From positions 1-13,758 of the forward strand of contig DAOTYY010000138.1 in assembly GCA_034434695.1 (NCBI GenBank): a DNA stretch of 13,758 nucleotides, given 5' to 3'. The first letter of the stretch is position 1. Each line of letters opens with the position of its first letter. This DNA is from DYEC01 sp034434695 (GTDB lineage: Bacteria > Chloroflexota > Anaerolineae > Anaerolineales > Anaerolineaceae). This document shows, piece after piece, positions 6,139 through 13,713 of the stretch. The notes under the pieces were generated by a model. The model saw only the letters and a list, made by a program, of their open reading frames with translations. It was not told the DNA's origin and did not search any database. The position numbers were made by a program, and so were the translations under genes.

Positions 6139-6840
6139 GTGAATCGCCAATACCGTTATTTTGATCTGATAATGGCGCTATTTGTCACCGTACTGATTAT
6201 CAGCAATATTGCTTCCTCAGCAAAAATTGTTGATTGGGGAGTATCGCTGTTTGGCATACCGCTTTCATTTGATGCAGGGACGTTGTTATTTCCGGTCAGC
6301 TATATTTTTGGGGATGTGCTAACCGAAGTTTACGGTTTTCAGCGTTCGCGCCGCGTGATTTGGACGGGTTTTGCCTGTCTGGCATTGAGTTCCCTAGTGC
6401 TTGGGATTGTGCGTTTTCTACCGGGTGAGTCAAACTGGGAAAGTTATGCGGGGCAGACGGCTTATGAAGCAATACTGGGAGGGATGAGTACAGGGGGTAT
6501 TGTTCTGGCAAGTTTGGCGGCTTATTTCGCAGGAGAGTTCAGCAACTCAGTCGTGTTGGCAAAAATGAAGGTTGCCACACGTGGACGTTGGCTTTGGATG
6601 CGCACAATTGGCAGTACACTGGTCGGAGAGGGTGTAGATACTGTGGTCTTTATCTTTGTTGCAACCCTGGCGGGAGTTTTTCCCTGGGAATTGTTTGCCA
6701 GCCTGACGCTGACAAACTACCTCTTTAAAGTCGCGGTAGAAGCCGTTATGACGCCAATTACCTATCAGGTAGTTGCTCTGCTGAAAAGCTCCGAGAGGGA
6801 AGACTACTACGATACTTATACCCGTTTTAGCTTGTGGTAA
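6139..6840 (+). CDS. yhhQ: Queuosine-precursor (VUT/COG1738 family) transporter, YhhQ-like
   Basis: This integral membrane protein of 233 residues probably imports a 7-deazaguanine queuosine precursor (preQ0/preQ1) for tRNA modification. The start is GTG at 6139, eight bases after AAGGAG. Family hallmarks are an N-terminal helix FDLIMALFVTVLIISNIASSAKIV, then LSFDAGTLLFPVSYIFGDVLTEVYG (residues about 43-67, the most conserved segment), then a WMRTIGSTLVGEGVDTVVFI segment near 152-171 and a last helix with YLFKVAVEAVMTPITYQVV. About six membrane helices are predicted. The length is normal for YhhQ. No queuosine biosynthesis or tgt gene is nearby, and the gene stands alone between two terminators, so the role rests on family membership. 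Confidence 0.88.
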   Translation: MNRQYRYFDLIMALFVTVLIISNIASSAKIVDWGVSLFGIPLSFDAGTLLFPVSYIFGDVLTEVYGFQRSRRVIWTGFACLALSSLVLGIVRFLPGESNWESYAGQTAYEAILGGMSTGGIVLASLAAYFAGEFSNSVVLAKMKVATRGRWLWMRTIGSTLVGEGVDTVVFIFVATLAGVFPWELFASLTLTNYLFKVAVEAVMTPITYQVVALLKSSEREDYYDTYTRFSLW

Positions 6841-6870
6841 GCCTTTGGCAATCAACAAACGTTCTGGATT

Positions 6871-6911
6871 AAAAAATAATATCAGGGCAGAATGATGAAA
6901 TCTGCCCTGAT
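6871..6911 (-). terminator. Terminator of groESL, shared with the convergent transporter gene
   Basis: A perfect 11-base inverted repeat ATCAGGGCAGA (6881-6891) / TCTGCCCTGAT (6901-6911) lies between two converging genes. On the minus strand it is followed at once by ATTATTTTTT, a good U-tract for groEL transcripts. On the plus strand only TTGTTATG follows, so termination there should be weaker. Confidence 0.88.
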
Positions 6912-6934
6912 TTGTTATGAGTTAATGCGTCGGT

Positions 6935-8566
6935 TTAGTACTCTGGCATTGGTGGAGGAGCCGGTTTCTCTTTTTCAGGGATATCGGTCATCAATGCCTC
7001 AGTGGTCAAGATCATTGCTGCGATCGAAGCAGCATTTTCCAACGCGCCGCGAGTGACCTTTGCCGGATCAATAACGCCACCTTTGACCATGTCAATATAC
7101 TCATCGCGAAGGACATCATAGCCAATCTTATTATTATTATCCTTCTTTTGAGCTTGGCGGATGTTTTCAACAATGACGGAGCCATCTTTACCGGCGTTTT
7201 CGGCGATCTTACGGGTGGGAACTTCGAGAGCCTTACGCACAATATTCACGCCAATCTGCTCGTCTTCATACTGCATCTTGAGATTGTCTAATGCAGCCAT
7301 AGCATTGAGCAGGGCAACACCACCACCTGGCACAATACCTTCCTCTACTGCGGCGCGAGTAGCAGAGAGAGCGTCCTCAACACGATGTTTCTTTTCCTTA
7401 AGCTCGGGTTCGGTAGCTGCACCGACTTTGATCACCGCTACGCCGCCCGAAAGTTTAGCAAGGCGTTCCTGCAGTTTTTCGCGATCGTAATCGCTGGTGG
7501 TTTTCTCAATTTCTACGCGGATTTGCTCGATACGGGCTTTGATGTCAGATTCTTTACCTTTGCCGCCGACGATGGTCGTGTTGTCTTTGTCAGCAATTAC
7601 TTTCTCAGCTTCACCGAGGTCAGCCACTGTAGCGGTCTCCAATTTGCGCCCGGTCTCCTCAGAGATCAGGAAAGCACCGGTGAGGATGGCGATATCTTGC
7701 AGCATAGCCTTGCGGCGATCGCCAAAGCCTGGGGCTTTAACTGCCAGCACGTTCATAATGCCCCGCAGTTTGTTGACCACAAGGGTAGCCAGAGCTTCAC
7801 CATCAACATCCTCAGCGATGATCACCAGGTTGCGACGACCAGACTGTACAGCTTTTTCAAGCAAGGGCAAGATGTCAGCAACAGCCGAGATCTTCTTGTC
7901 GTATACCAGAATAGAGGGTTTTTCGATCTCAGAAACCATCTTGTCGGTGTTGGTGATGAAGTAAGGGGAGATGTAACCACGATCAAATTGCATACCCTCC
8001 ACATAATCTTTCTCGAAGCCCAGTCCCTTGCCTTCTTCCACTGTAATCACACCATCTTTGCCAACTTTGTCCATCACTTCAGCAATCAAATCGCCAATTT
8101 CGCGATCCTGGGCAGAGATAGCAGCCACATTGGCAATATCTTCTTTCGTAGTCACATCAATTTTTTGCTCTTTGATCGCATCAGATACAGCTTTGGCGGC
8201 TGCTTCAATACCGCGCTTGAGTAGCATAGGGTTGGCGCCAGCAGCCAGAGTTTTTAAACCCTCTGTGACCATCGCGTGAGCCAAAACGGTAGAAGTAGTC
8301 GTGCCATCGCCAGCGATATCATTGGTTTTGGTCGCAGCTTCTTTGAGGAGCTGAGCCCCCATATTTTCAAAGGGGTCCTGTAATTCGATCTCTTTGGCTA
8401 CGGTTACGCCATCATGGGTGATGGTCGGAGAGCCAAACTTGCGATCCAGGGCAACATTACGGCCCTTGGGTCCCAGAGTGGTAGCTACAGCAGTAGCAAG
8501 AATATCAATGCCGTTTTTCAGCTTACGGCGAGCTTCTTCGGCAAAAACGAGTTGTTTCGCAGCCAT
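6935..8566 (-). CDS. groL: Chaperonin GroEL (Hsp60)
   Basis: This large chaperonin subunit forms the double-ring ATP-driven folding cage with GroES in the cytosol. It has 543 residues from ATG at 8566, with AAGGAG eight bases upstream; the longer frame from GTG at 8575 would start inside this spacer. Diagnostic segments are ATTLGPKGRNVALD near residue 29, the ATP site GDGTTTSTVLA near 86, VITVEEGKG near 174, LVIIAEDVDGEAL near 248, KAPGFGDRR near 277, GGVAVIKVGAATE near 405 and GIVPGGGVAL near 410-420. Length and domain order (equatorial, intermediate, apical, intermediate, equatorial) are complete. The C-terminus is EKEKPAPPPMPEY instead of the GGM repeats of Proteobacteria, in keeping with Chloroflexota. 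It lies 40 bases behind groES in a CIRCE-controlled operon. Confidence 0.98.
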   Translation of the reverse strand: MAAKQLVFAEEARRKLKNGIDILATAVATTLGPKGRNVALDRKFGSPTITHDGVTVAKEIELQDPFENMGAQLLKEAATKTNDIAGDGTTTSTVLAHAMVTEGLKTLAAGANPMLLKRGIEAAAKAVSDAIKEQKIDVTTKEDIANVAAISAQDREIGDLIAEVMDKVGKDGVITVEEGKGLGFEKDYVEGMQFDRGYISPYFITNTDKMVSEIEKPSILVYDKKISAVADILPLLEKAVQSGRRNLVIIAEDVDGEALATLVVNKLRGIMNVLAVKAPGFGDRRKAMLQDIAILTGAFLISEETGRKLETATVADLGEAEKVIADKDNTTIVGGKGKESDIKARIEQIRVEIEKTTSDYDREKLQERLAKLSGGVAVIKVGAATEPELKEKKHRVEDALSATRAAVEEGIVPGGGVALLNAMAALDNLKMQYEDEQIGVNIVRKALEVPTRKIAENAGKDGSVIVENIRQAQKKDNNNKIGYDVLRDEYIDMVKGGVIDPAKVTRGALENAASIAAMILTTEALMTDIPEKEKPAPPPMPEY

Positions 8567-8606
8567 TCCAAACACTCCTTTATAATAAAAAGTTTAATGA
8601 TAGGGA

Positions 8607-8903
8607 TTATTCAACAATGATCGCCAGCAGGTCGCTTTCGCGCAGGATCAAGAGTTTTTTGTTATCAATCTTGATCTCTGTGCCGGCATATTTGGCAAAC
8701 AACACGGTGTCACCAACAGAAACATCCATCGGGATACGTTTTCCTGCTTCGTCCCGATCGCCGGGTCCAGCGGCAATGACCTTGCCTTTCATCGGCTTTT
8801 CTTTTGCAGTATCGGGAAGAACAATGCCTGTCGCGGTGATCTCTTCCTGTTCAATGGGTTCTACCACGAGGCGATTCCCAAGGGGTTTGAGATTAATTGC
8901 CAT
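8607..8903 (-). CDS. groS: Co-chaperonin GroES (Hsp10)
   Basis: This heptameric lid of the GroEL chamber has 98 residues, the usual size. The start ATG at 8903 follows GAGGAGGT with a five-base spacer. Typical segments are MAINLKPLGNRLVVEPIEQ, the mobile GroEL-binding loop EEITATGIVLPDTAKEKP (about 20-37), GKVIAAGPG, VSVGDTVLFAKYAGTEI and the final LLILRESDLLAIIVE. It is first in the groESL operon, directly under the HrcA-type CIRCE operator. Confidence 0.98.
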   Translation of the reverse strand: MAINLKPLGNRLVVEPIEQEEITATGIVLPDTAKEKPMKGKVIAAGPGDRDEAGKRIPMDVSVGDTVLFAKYAGTEIKIDNKKLLILRESDLLAIIVE

Positions 8904-8942
8904 GCTTATACCTCCTCATTCGAGTTTGTGGACTTGAAATTT

Positions 8943-8969
8943 TTAGCACTCTTTATGTTTGAGTGCTAA
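8943..8969. promoter_or_regulatory. CIRCE operator (HrcA binding site)
   Basis: TTAGCACTC (8943-8951), nine bases, GAGTGCTAA (8961-8969) is a perfect match to the consensus CIRCE inverted repeat. It lies just downstream of the -10 box at the groES transcription start, 40 bases before the groES ATG. This indicates heat-shock repression by HrcA, whose gene is not in the window. Confidence 0.98.
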
Positions 8970-8978
8970 ACCGTGCTT

Positions 8979-9007
8979 ATAATAACCGTATTTATTGGGG
9001 AAGTCAA
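8979..9007 (-). promoter_or_regulatory. groESL promoter (housekeeping sigma)
   Basis: On the minus strand there is TTGACT (9002-9007), a 17-base spacer and TATTAT (8979-8984). The transcription start would be near 8972, so the CIRCE element occupies the first transcribed bases. It sits inside the 76-base gap behind the TPR genes, which have no clear terminator before it. Confidence 0.85.
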
Positions 9008-9044
9008 GAGCGGAAAGAAAATTCTTATAAATTTCTGATACTCA

Positions 9045-10370
9045 TTAGCGATAGCCAAATGAAGCACAGATTTGTTCGCTGGCTTCAACGATTTGCATAA
9101 TGGTGGGATCATTTGAAAAACCAGCCCGAACTTCTTTTAGTACCTTGACAGCTTCTTCGCATTTATTGTCGGTAGGGCGATGCATTCCTGCCAAAACTGA
9201 TCCATATGTGAAATAATAGACCACTGTCGAGCCCGAAAGGGGTAAGCCTTTAATCTCAATCTCTGGGTCTTGGGCTGGGTCACAGCGGCGCACAGCACAA
9301 CTTTCTTCGGCGGTGCAGCCGCGTACCGCGCATTTAAGGGCAGGGATGGCACTTTCATAGTTGCGCGCTTTGAAGTAGACGACCCCTAGTGATCCATATG
9401 TATCTGGATTTGCAGGATCGTAGGTCAATGCTTTGCGCACATTGAGCGATGCGGCAAAAAACTCTCCCATTTGGGAATAAGTTTTTCCAATTGCCAGATA
9501 TGGGATTGGATCTTTAATTCCTAATTGTTCGTTGATTTGAGCAGCTTGGGAAAAGTATTCCAGAGCTGTGTCATATTGTTTGAGTTGCCGGTAATTTACA
9601 CCAGCAGAAATATATAAAAACGTAAGGTTAGGGGTGATTTGAATGGCTTTCTTATATTCATTGATAGCGCCGTTATAATCGCCCAGCGTTTCCAGAACAA
9701 GAGCATATATCCGGTGTACGTCCATCAGCGAATCGTCTCGTTCAATTGCCTGGCGAATGTATTGTTCTGCCTGCAAGTATTTTGTCTGATCCAGGAGGAT
9801 CTCGGCGTAATAAGCCAGCGCAAGCGCATTGAGGTTATCCAGTTGCAAAGCTCGCACGGCTTCCTGTTCTGCTTCTGTCAGGTACTGGTTAGACTTTTCT
9901 CCCGCCAGGTTGGGATTTGCGTTCCAGTCCAGCACGAAAGCGCGTATTGCATGAGCAGTGCTATCCTCAGGGGCAATTGCTACTGCTCGATCAGCAGATG
10001 AAAGGGCTTCTTGCAAGCGGGCGCTCTTCTGAGCATCTGTAGTGAGTGAGGCAGAGGAGTAAGTCTGGATGCGAGCCAGCTCGGAAAAAAGTTGTGCATT
10101 GTTTGGCTCCATGAGAGCTGCTTGTTGATAGGCAATAATTGCTTCGGGCAGGTTGCCAGCGGCGAAGTGAGTTTCGCCTTCCAGAACATAAGATTGTGCT
10201 GAACGGGTGGGAATAGGGGTGGGTGCAAACGGCGAATGAATCTGGTCATTTTCCACCGCACGCAGCAAGAACAGGCTAAGGATTAACAATCCTAACAGAA
10301 TCAAGACGCGATAGGGATTTGTCTGAGAGTGCTTTTGCCGAAAGGTGGGTTTCTTGCCAGTCAAAATCAT
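9045..10370 (-). CDS. Membrane-anchored TPR-repeat protein (second of tandem paralogues)
   Basis: This protein has 441 residues from ATG at 10370; a TTG at 10379, directly after the upstream stop, is an alternative, and neither has a clear Shine-Dalgarno sequence. It has a basic N-terminus, one membrane helix (about 22-38, VLILLGLLILSLFLLRAV), then an extracytoplasmic linker with PTPIPTRSAQSYV, then about eight TPR-type helix pairs to residue 335. The repeats follow the A..Y..A...P pattern (for example IAYQQAALMEPNNAQLFSELARI). A cysteine-rich insert (CAVRGCTAEESCAVRRCDP) then leads to IKGLPL, followed by a last helical pair with cysteines at 404 and 435. It is a clear paralogue of the preceding gene, with which it is translationally coupled (nine bases). 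It probably serves as a scaffold outside the membrane; the partner is unknown. Confidence 0.85.
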   Translation of the reverse strand: MILTGKKPTFRQKHSQTNPYRVLILLGLLILSLFLLRAVENDQIHSPFAPTPIPTRSAQSYVLEGETHFAAGNLPEAIIAYQQAALMEPNNAQLFSELARIQTYSSASLTTDAQKSARLQEALSSADRAVAIAPEDSTAHAIRAFVLDWNANPNLAGEKSNQYLTEAEQEAVRALQLDNLNALALAYYAEILLDQTKYLQAEQYIRQAIERDDSLMDVHRIYALVLETLGDYNGAINEYKKAIQITPNLTFLYISAGVNYRQLKQYDTALEYFSQAAQINEQLGIKDPIPYLAIGKTYSQMGEFFAASLNVRKALTYDPANPDTYGSLGVVYFKARNYESAIPALKCAVRGCTAEESCAVRRCDPAQDPEIEIKGLPLSGSTVVYYFTYGSVLAGMHRPTDNKCEEAVKVLKEVRAGFSNDPTIMQIVEASEQICASFGYR

Positions 10371-10379
10371 GATTACCAA

Positions 10380-11702
10380 TTATGGTTGAGGGCTTGGCGT
10401 TCCCTGTTGTACTGGCGAGGAGTTTCCAGATTCAGATGTTGCTTGACCAGTTAGCATTGGGATTGACGCGTTGGATGGACTGCCTGGCGTTTGGGCAATC
10501 TCTTTGCAAATATTAATGATTTCCTGAGCGTTATACACAGCCGTATCATCGTTTGGTACACCTTCCATGAGCGTGCGCGAGATTTCCAGTGCTTCGCCGC
10601 ATTCGCCTTGACGGGCTAGTGCCAGCCCATATGTATAGTAATACTCAGCAACTCGCCCATAATCCAGTGGCAAACCTTTGACCGGCACGCCATCTTCTGT
10701 TGTTCCGCCTCGAACCGCAAGACGTAGGGCTTTGACTGCACTCGGATACTCGCGATTGCGGTACAACATCTGTCCGAGATTACCCCATAGGTATGGATCT
10801 TCGGGGCTGATTTTCAATGCCTGTTGAGCAAATTGTATTGCCTTTGCGTATTCCCCGACAGTTGCATAAGTGCGGGAAATATAGGTCAAAGAGAGGGGAT
10901 CGGTTGGATTAAGGGCATTTGCGCGGTTAAATTCTTCGACTGCTTTATCGTATTGTTGCAAGGCTCGATAATTACGACCTAATGCTAGATGCAGATCGGC
11001 AATGTTAGGATTTCGGGCAATGGCAGCTTCAAACTCGCGAACAGCTTCCTCGTAATTGGCGGTCTGTTCTAATACTAAACCGCGGGCGCGATGGGTTTCC
11101 ATTTGCCCAGGGGCAAGTTCTTCAGCTTTTCGCGAACTCTCAATTGCTTTTTGCAATGAATTCAAATCCCCTTGACCTGCTTGGATTTTTAGGATGGTTA
11201 CTTCAGCGAGGTAGCTGTAAGCAGCCGCGTTATTAGGATCGAGCTCAAGGGCTCTTCGTAACGCGCCTTCGGCTTCTAGGAAGTCACCAGTGAACCCCAG
11301 CGCCCAACCACGCAGGGCGTGAGCTGTAGAATTGTTGGGATTGAGCAGCAAGGCATTAGCTGCATTAGTTGCAGCTTCCTCATAGCTGCCCGCATAGATT
11401 TGCAAACGAGCCATAGCAATGTAATTAATCGGATTTTTGGGATCAACCTCTGCTGCTTTTTTATATGCTTGTATTGCCTGATTAATTTTGCCTTGTGTTT
11501 CGAGGGTTTGTGCTTCGCTGACAAACGATTCGGGTGATCGTGTTGGGGTGGGTGTAGGAATAAACAAAGGGGGGGTTTTCGGCACTACCACTTCGTTAAA
11601 GTAAAGAGCAATTCCCACCAGTGCGACCAATACCAGGATGCGCCAGGGATTAGAGCGTTTACGCCGACGCGTGTAGTTTAGCCTGCTTCCCTTTAAGTAC
11701 AT
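10380..11702 (-). CDS. Membrane-anchored TPR-repeat protein (first of tandem paralogues)
   Basis: This protein has 440 residues from ATG at 11702. Its layout is a basic cytosolic start with RRRKRSNPW, a membrane helix (about 20-36), the linker FIPTPTPTRSPESF typical of Chloroflexota envelope proteins, then about nine TPR units (60-345) with well-formed repeats such as AIQAYKKAAEVDPKNPINYI and AVREFEAAIARNPNIADLHL. A loop with VRGGTTEDGVPVKGLPL interrupts the array. A final helical pair carries cysteines 368 and 399, and a Ser/Thr/Pro/Gln-rich disordered tail (400-440) closes the protein. The N-in, C-out topology makes it a probable extracytoplasmic scaffold. Its -10 box ends six bases before the ATG, so its transcript should be leaderless. 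The next gene is a diverged copy. Confidence 0.87.
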   Translation of the reverse strand: MYLKGSRLNYTRRRKRSNPWRILVLVALVGIALYFNEVVVPKTPPLFIPTPTPTRSPESFVSEAQTLETQGKINQAIQAYKKAAEVDPKNPINYIAMARLQIYAGSYEEAATNAANALLLNPNNSTAHALRGWALGFTGDFLEAEGALRRALELDPNNAAAYSYLAEVTILKIQAGQGDLNSLQKAIESSRKAEELAPGQMETHRARGLVLEQTANYEEAVREFEAAIARNPNIADLHLALGRNYRALQQYDKAVEEFNRANALNPTDPLSLTYISRTYATVGEYAKAIQFAQQALKISPEDPYLWGNLGQMLYRNREYPSAVKALRLAVRGGTTEDGVPVKGLPLDYGRVAEYYYTYGLALARQGECGEALEISRTLMEGVPNDDTAVYNAQEIINICKEIAQTPGSPSNASIPMLTGQATSESGNSSPVQQGTPSPQP

Positions 11703-11708
11703 AATGTC

Positions 11709-11738
11709 ATCTTACCATCCATTGAAATTAACCGTCAA
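11709..11738 (-). promoter_or_regulatory. Promoter of the TPR operon, apparently giving a leaderless mRNA
   Basis: On the minus strand there is TTGACG (11733-11738), 18 bases, TAAGAT (11709-11714). Only GACATT separates the -10 box from the ATG at 11702, so transcription should begin at or within a base or two of the start codon. No room remains for a Shine-Dalgarno sequence, and no other start codon with one is seen just downstream. Confidence 0.62.
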
Positions 11739-11803
11739 GGTGGCGCAAATGGTAGTTTAACGGCTATGTGATTGAGGAATGCTAACTTGTTTGGAAAGTA
11801 TAA

Positions 11804-11839
11804 CTCTTGCCCCTTGTACTTAAGACAAAGGGGCAAAAG
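11804..11839 (-). terminator. Hairpin after the ABC permease genes, probable terminator
   Basis: Arms 11804-11815 and 11828-11839 form a 12-pair stem (minus strand CTTTTGCCCCTT / AAGGGGCAAGAG). The one irregular pair is U-G in minus-strand RNA and C-A in the other strand, which favours a role in minus transcripts. No long U-tract follows (GTTATACTTT), so termination may be inefficient or protein-assisted. The rest of the 187-base gap shows only the TPR promoter. Confidence 0.5.
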
Positions 11840-11889
11840 GCTTACCAGATGTGGGGTGATGGACATTGGGATAAATTGATTCTCTGCTT

Positions 11890-12714
11890 TTATCCTTTGA
11901 CGGCTCCCTCGATCATTCCGCGCATGAAGTATTCGCGTGTGACAAGAAACAGAACGATTGCTGGCAACATGATGATCACACAGGCTGCAGCAAGCAGCTC
12001 ATCCTGATTGCCTTCCAGAACGTGCTGAAAATCAAACAGGCCGACTGTAGCCATTTTCATATCAGTCTTCGAGATCAACACAAGTGGTGTGAAAAAGTTG
12101 TTCCAGCTATACACAAAATTAATCAGGAAGGTAGCAATCAATCCTGGCGTGGTTAAGGGCAGGACAATCTGCCAGAAAATCTGCACCGGGGTTGCCCCAT
12201 CAATAGCTGCGGCTTCCTCCAGCGCACGCGGGATGCTTTCAAAGAAACCTTTCATGATCCAAATTGCTAAAGGGATACCGTAGGCGCCAAATACAGCGAT
12301 CATGAGAGTATAAGTGTTGAGCAATTTAAGATCACTGGCGATTCGGTAGATTGGGATGATGCTTACCAAGCCTGGCAACATCATCATCCCTAGCACAAAG
12401 GCATTCATAACCTTTTTACCCTTGAATTCTAGACGTGCAAAAGCGTATGCTGCAAGGGTCGCTAACGTCGTGGAAACAAGAGCTCCTCCCCCTGCATTAA
12501 CAACGCTATTTAGGATGTAGCGTGGAAACTTGCCATATGTAAAAAGCCGGTTGTAGTTTTCCAGTGTCCAGATGTCAGGAATAATACTGAAAAATCCGTA
12601 TCCTGGGCGGTGTAACGAAACCAGAATCGCATAAATAACTGGAAAGAGCATGATTGCGCAGAAGCTGAATAAGAAGGCATTCAGAAAGGCATTAATCGCT
12701 TGTTTTTGTCTCAT
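11890..12714 (-). CDS. Carbohydrate ABC transporter permease, MalG-like (CUT1 family)
   Basis: This inner-membrane permease of 274 residues forms half of the transmembrane channel of a sugar importer. About six helices are predicted, starting at residues 10-32. The cytoplasmic EAA loop that docks the ATPase is complete at 167-190 (EAAAIDGATPVQIFWQIVLP: EAA, Gly, then I-x-LP). The MalG-type start has SLHRPGY and the periplasmic FPDIWT/ENY-like segment PDIWTLENYNRLF. ATG at 12714 is preceded by GAGGAGG at ten bases, 19 bases after the MalF-like stop. The substrate cannot be read from a permease, and neither the binding protein nor the ATPase is in the window. A probable terminator follows. Confidence 0.93.
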   Translation of the reverse strand: MRQKQAINAFLNAFLFSFCAIMLFPVIYAILVSLHRPGYGFFSIIPDIWTLENYNRLFTYGKFPRYILNSVVNAGGGALVSTTLATLAAYAFARLEFKGKKVMNAFVLGMMMLPGLVSIIPIYRIASDLKLLNTYTLMIAVFGAYGIPLAIWIMKGFFESIPRALEEAAAIDGATPVQIFWQIVLPLTTPGLIATFLINFVYSWNNFFTPLVLISKTDMKMATVGLFDFQHVLEGNQDELLAAACVIIMLPAIVLFLVTREYFMRGMIEGAVKG

Positions 12715-12733
12715 CGTATGGGTGCCTCCTCGC

Positions 12734-13600
12734 TTATGATGCTAGAGCACTTTCTTGTTGCATGGACCGCAGGTAGAAAGCTGCAAGAATGATGTTGATA
12801 ATCAATAACACTACAGATAAGGCTGCAGCATATCCAAAATTAAAAAACTCCATAGCCTCACGGTACAGATGAACGCCAAGAATCTCAGTTGCTCGCCCAG
12901 GTCCTCCTTCAGTAATAGCCAGCACCATTCCAACGCCGTTGATTGCCTGTATCGTAATAAAGACAATTGTCACAATGGTTGTTGGCCGCACTAGAGGCCA
13001 GGTAATGCGCCAGAATGTACTCCATCCACCCGAGCCATCTATTGAAGCAGCTTCGTAGATTTCTCTTGGTACTGTTTGCAAGCCGGCTAAAAGTAACAGC
13101 ATTGCAAAGCTGATTGAGCGCCATGTGGTAGCAGCAATTACAATTGCCATTGCTCCCCAGTTTGTGGTGATAATCGCCCTGCCCCCAAATAATGGACTTA
13201 GCAAATTTTGTAAGATACCATAATCTTGATAAAACATCCAGCGCCATACCACACCAGAGGTGATTTCGGAGAGCACCCAGGGGAGAAAGATAATTGTCAT
13301 ATAAACACCAGTAAGCTTCAAGCCGCGATTGAGCATCAATGCCAGGATGTAGGCGATGGCTACGGTGAGGAATACATAAAAAACTGTAAAAATAATGGTC
13401 AGCTCAAAGCTCTGTTTGAAATCGGCACTTCGCAAGATAACTTGATAGTTACGCAATCCAACGAATTCTGTTATACCTTTTTTGCTACGCGTCATGGAAA
13501 GGTAAAAGCTATACAGCGTAGGATAAAGGCTTACCAACATCAGAAACAGAATTGCAGGGAGGGTAAGCAAGTAAGGATAAAAAGAGTTTTTGTTTCTCAT
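12734..13600 (-). CDS. Carbohydrate ABC transporter permease, MalF-like (CUT1 family)
   Basis: This 288-residue partner of the MalG-like permease is also an inner-membrane channel subunit. The start ATG at 13600 follows a GGGAG/GGGG purine stretch. About six helices are predicted: first at 9-29 with PAILFLMLVSLYPTLYSFYLS, then FVGLRNY, FLPWVLSEITSGVVWRWMF (105-123), and the EAA loop at 183-201 (EAASIDGSGGWSTFWRITW), in which the usual final Leu-Pro is Trp-Pro. LAITEGGPGRATEILGVHLYREA near 227-249 is the typical P-loop-like periplasmic turn of CUT1 permeases. In most operons of this kind a solute-binding protein gene lies directly upstream; here only about 113 bases separate the ATG from a transposase-like start on the opposite strand. 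Confidence 0.93.
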   Translation of the reverse strand: MRNKNSFYPYLLTLPAILFLMLVSLYPTLYSFYLSMTRSKKGITEFVGLRNYQVILRSADFKQSFELTIIFTVFYVFLTVAIAYILALMLNRGLKLTGVYMTIIFLPWVLSEITSGVVWRWMFYQDYGILQNLLSPLFGGRAIITTNWGAMAIVIAATTWRSISFAMLLLLAGLQTVPREIYEAASIDGSGGWSTFWRITWPLVRPTTIVTIVFITIQAINGVGMVLAITEGGPGRATEILGVHLYREAMEFFNFGYAAALSVVLLIINIILAAFYLRSMQQESALAS

Positions 13601-13713
13601 AAACCCCGCTCCCAGATTTCTTAATTAACGTGAGTTCGGGATAAGGAGAGGATCTCCAAAAGGGAGTAAACTTTTGTTACCACAACAACAGTTGAAACCC
13701 CAGGAGACCCTCA
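13601..13713. other. Gap between ABC permease genes and transposase, probable IS left end
   Basis: The gap contains the ribosome-binding site of the MalF-like gene (13601-13612), a short palindrome GGAGA-GGA-TCTCC near 13645-13657 and the AGGAG (13702-13706) of the transposase-like gene. No convincing -35/-10 pair for the permease operon is visible. The terminal inverted repeat of the element presumably begins within about 13630-13670, but it cannot be fixed without the right end. Confidence 0.4.

Noticed and set aside
7385..8224. Long plus-strand open frame (279 codons) opposite groEL
   Set aside because: It is antisense to a highly conserved, full-length groEL, has no ribosome-binding site and its composition (many Phe, His and Ser) is what groEL codon use produces on the other strand.
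13630..13640. GTGAGTT seen both near 126-132 and in the right-hand gap, considered as a shared element end or target repeat
   Set aside because: Seven bases are too few, the flanking bases do not extend the match, and the orientation does not fit terminal inverted repeats.
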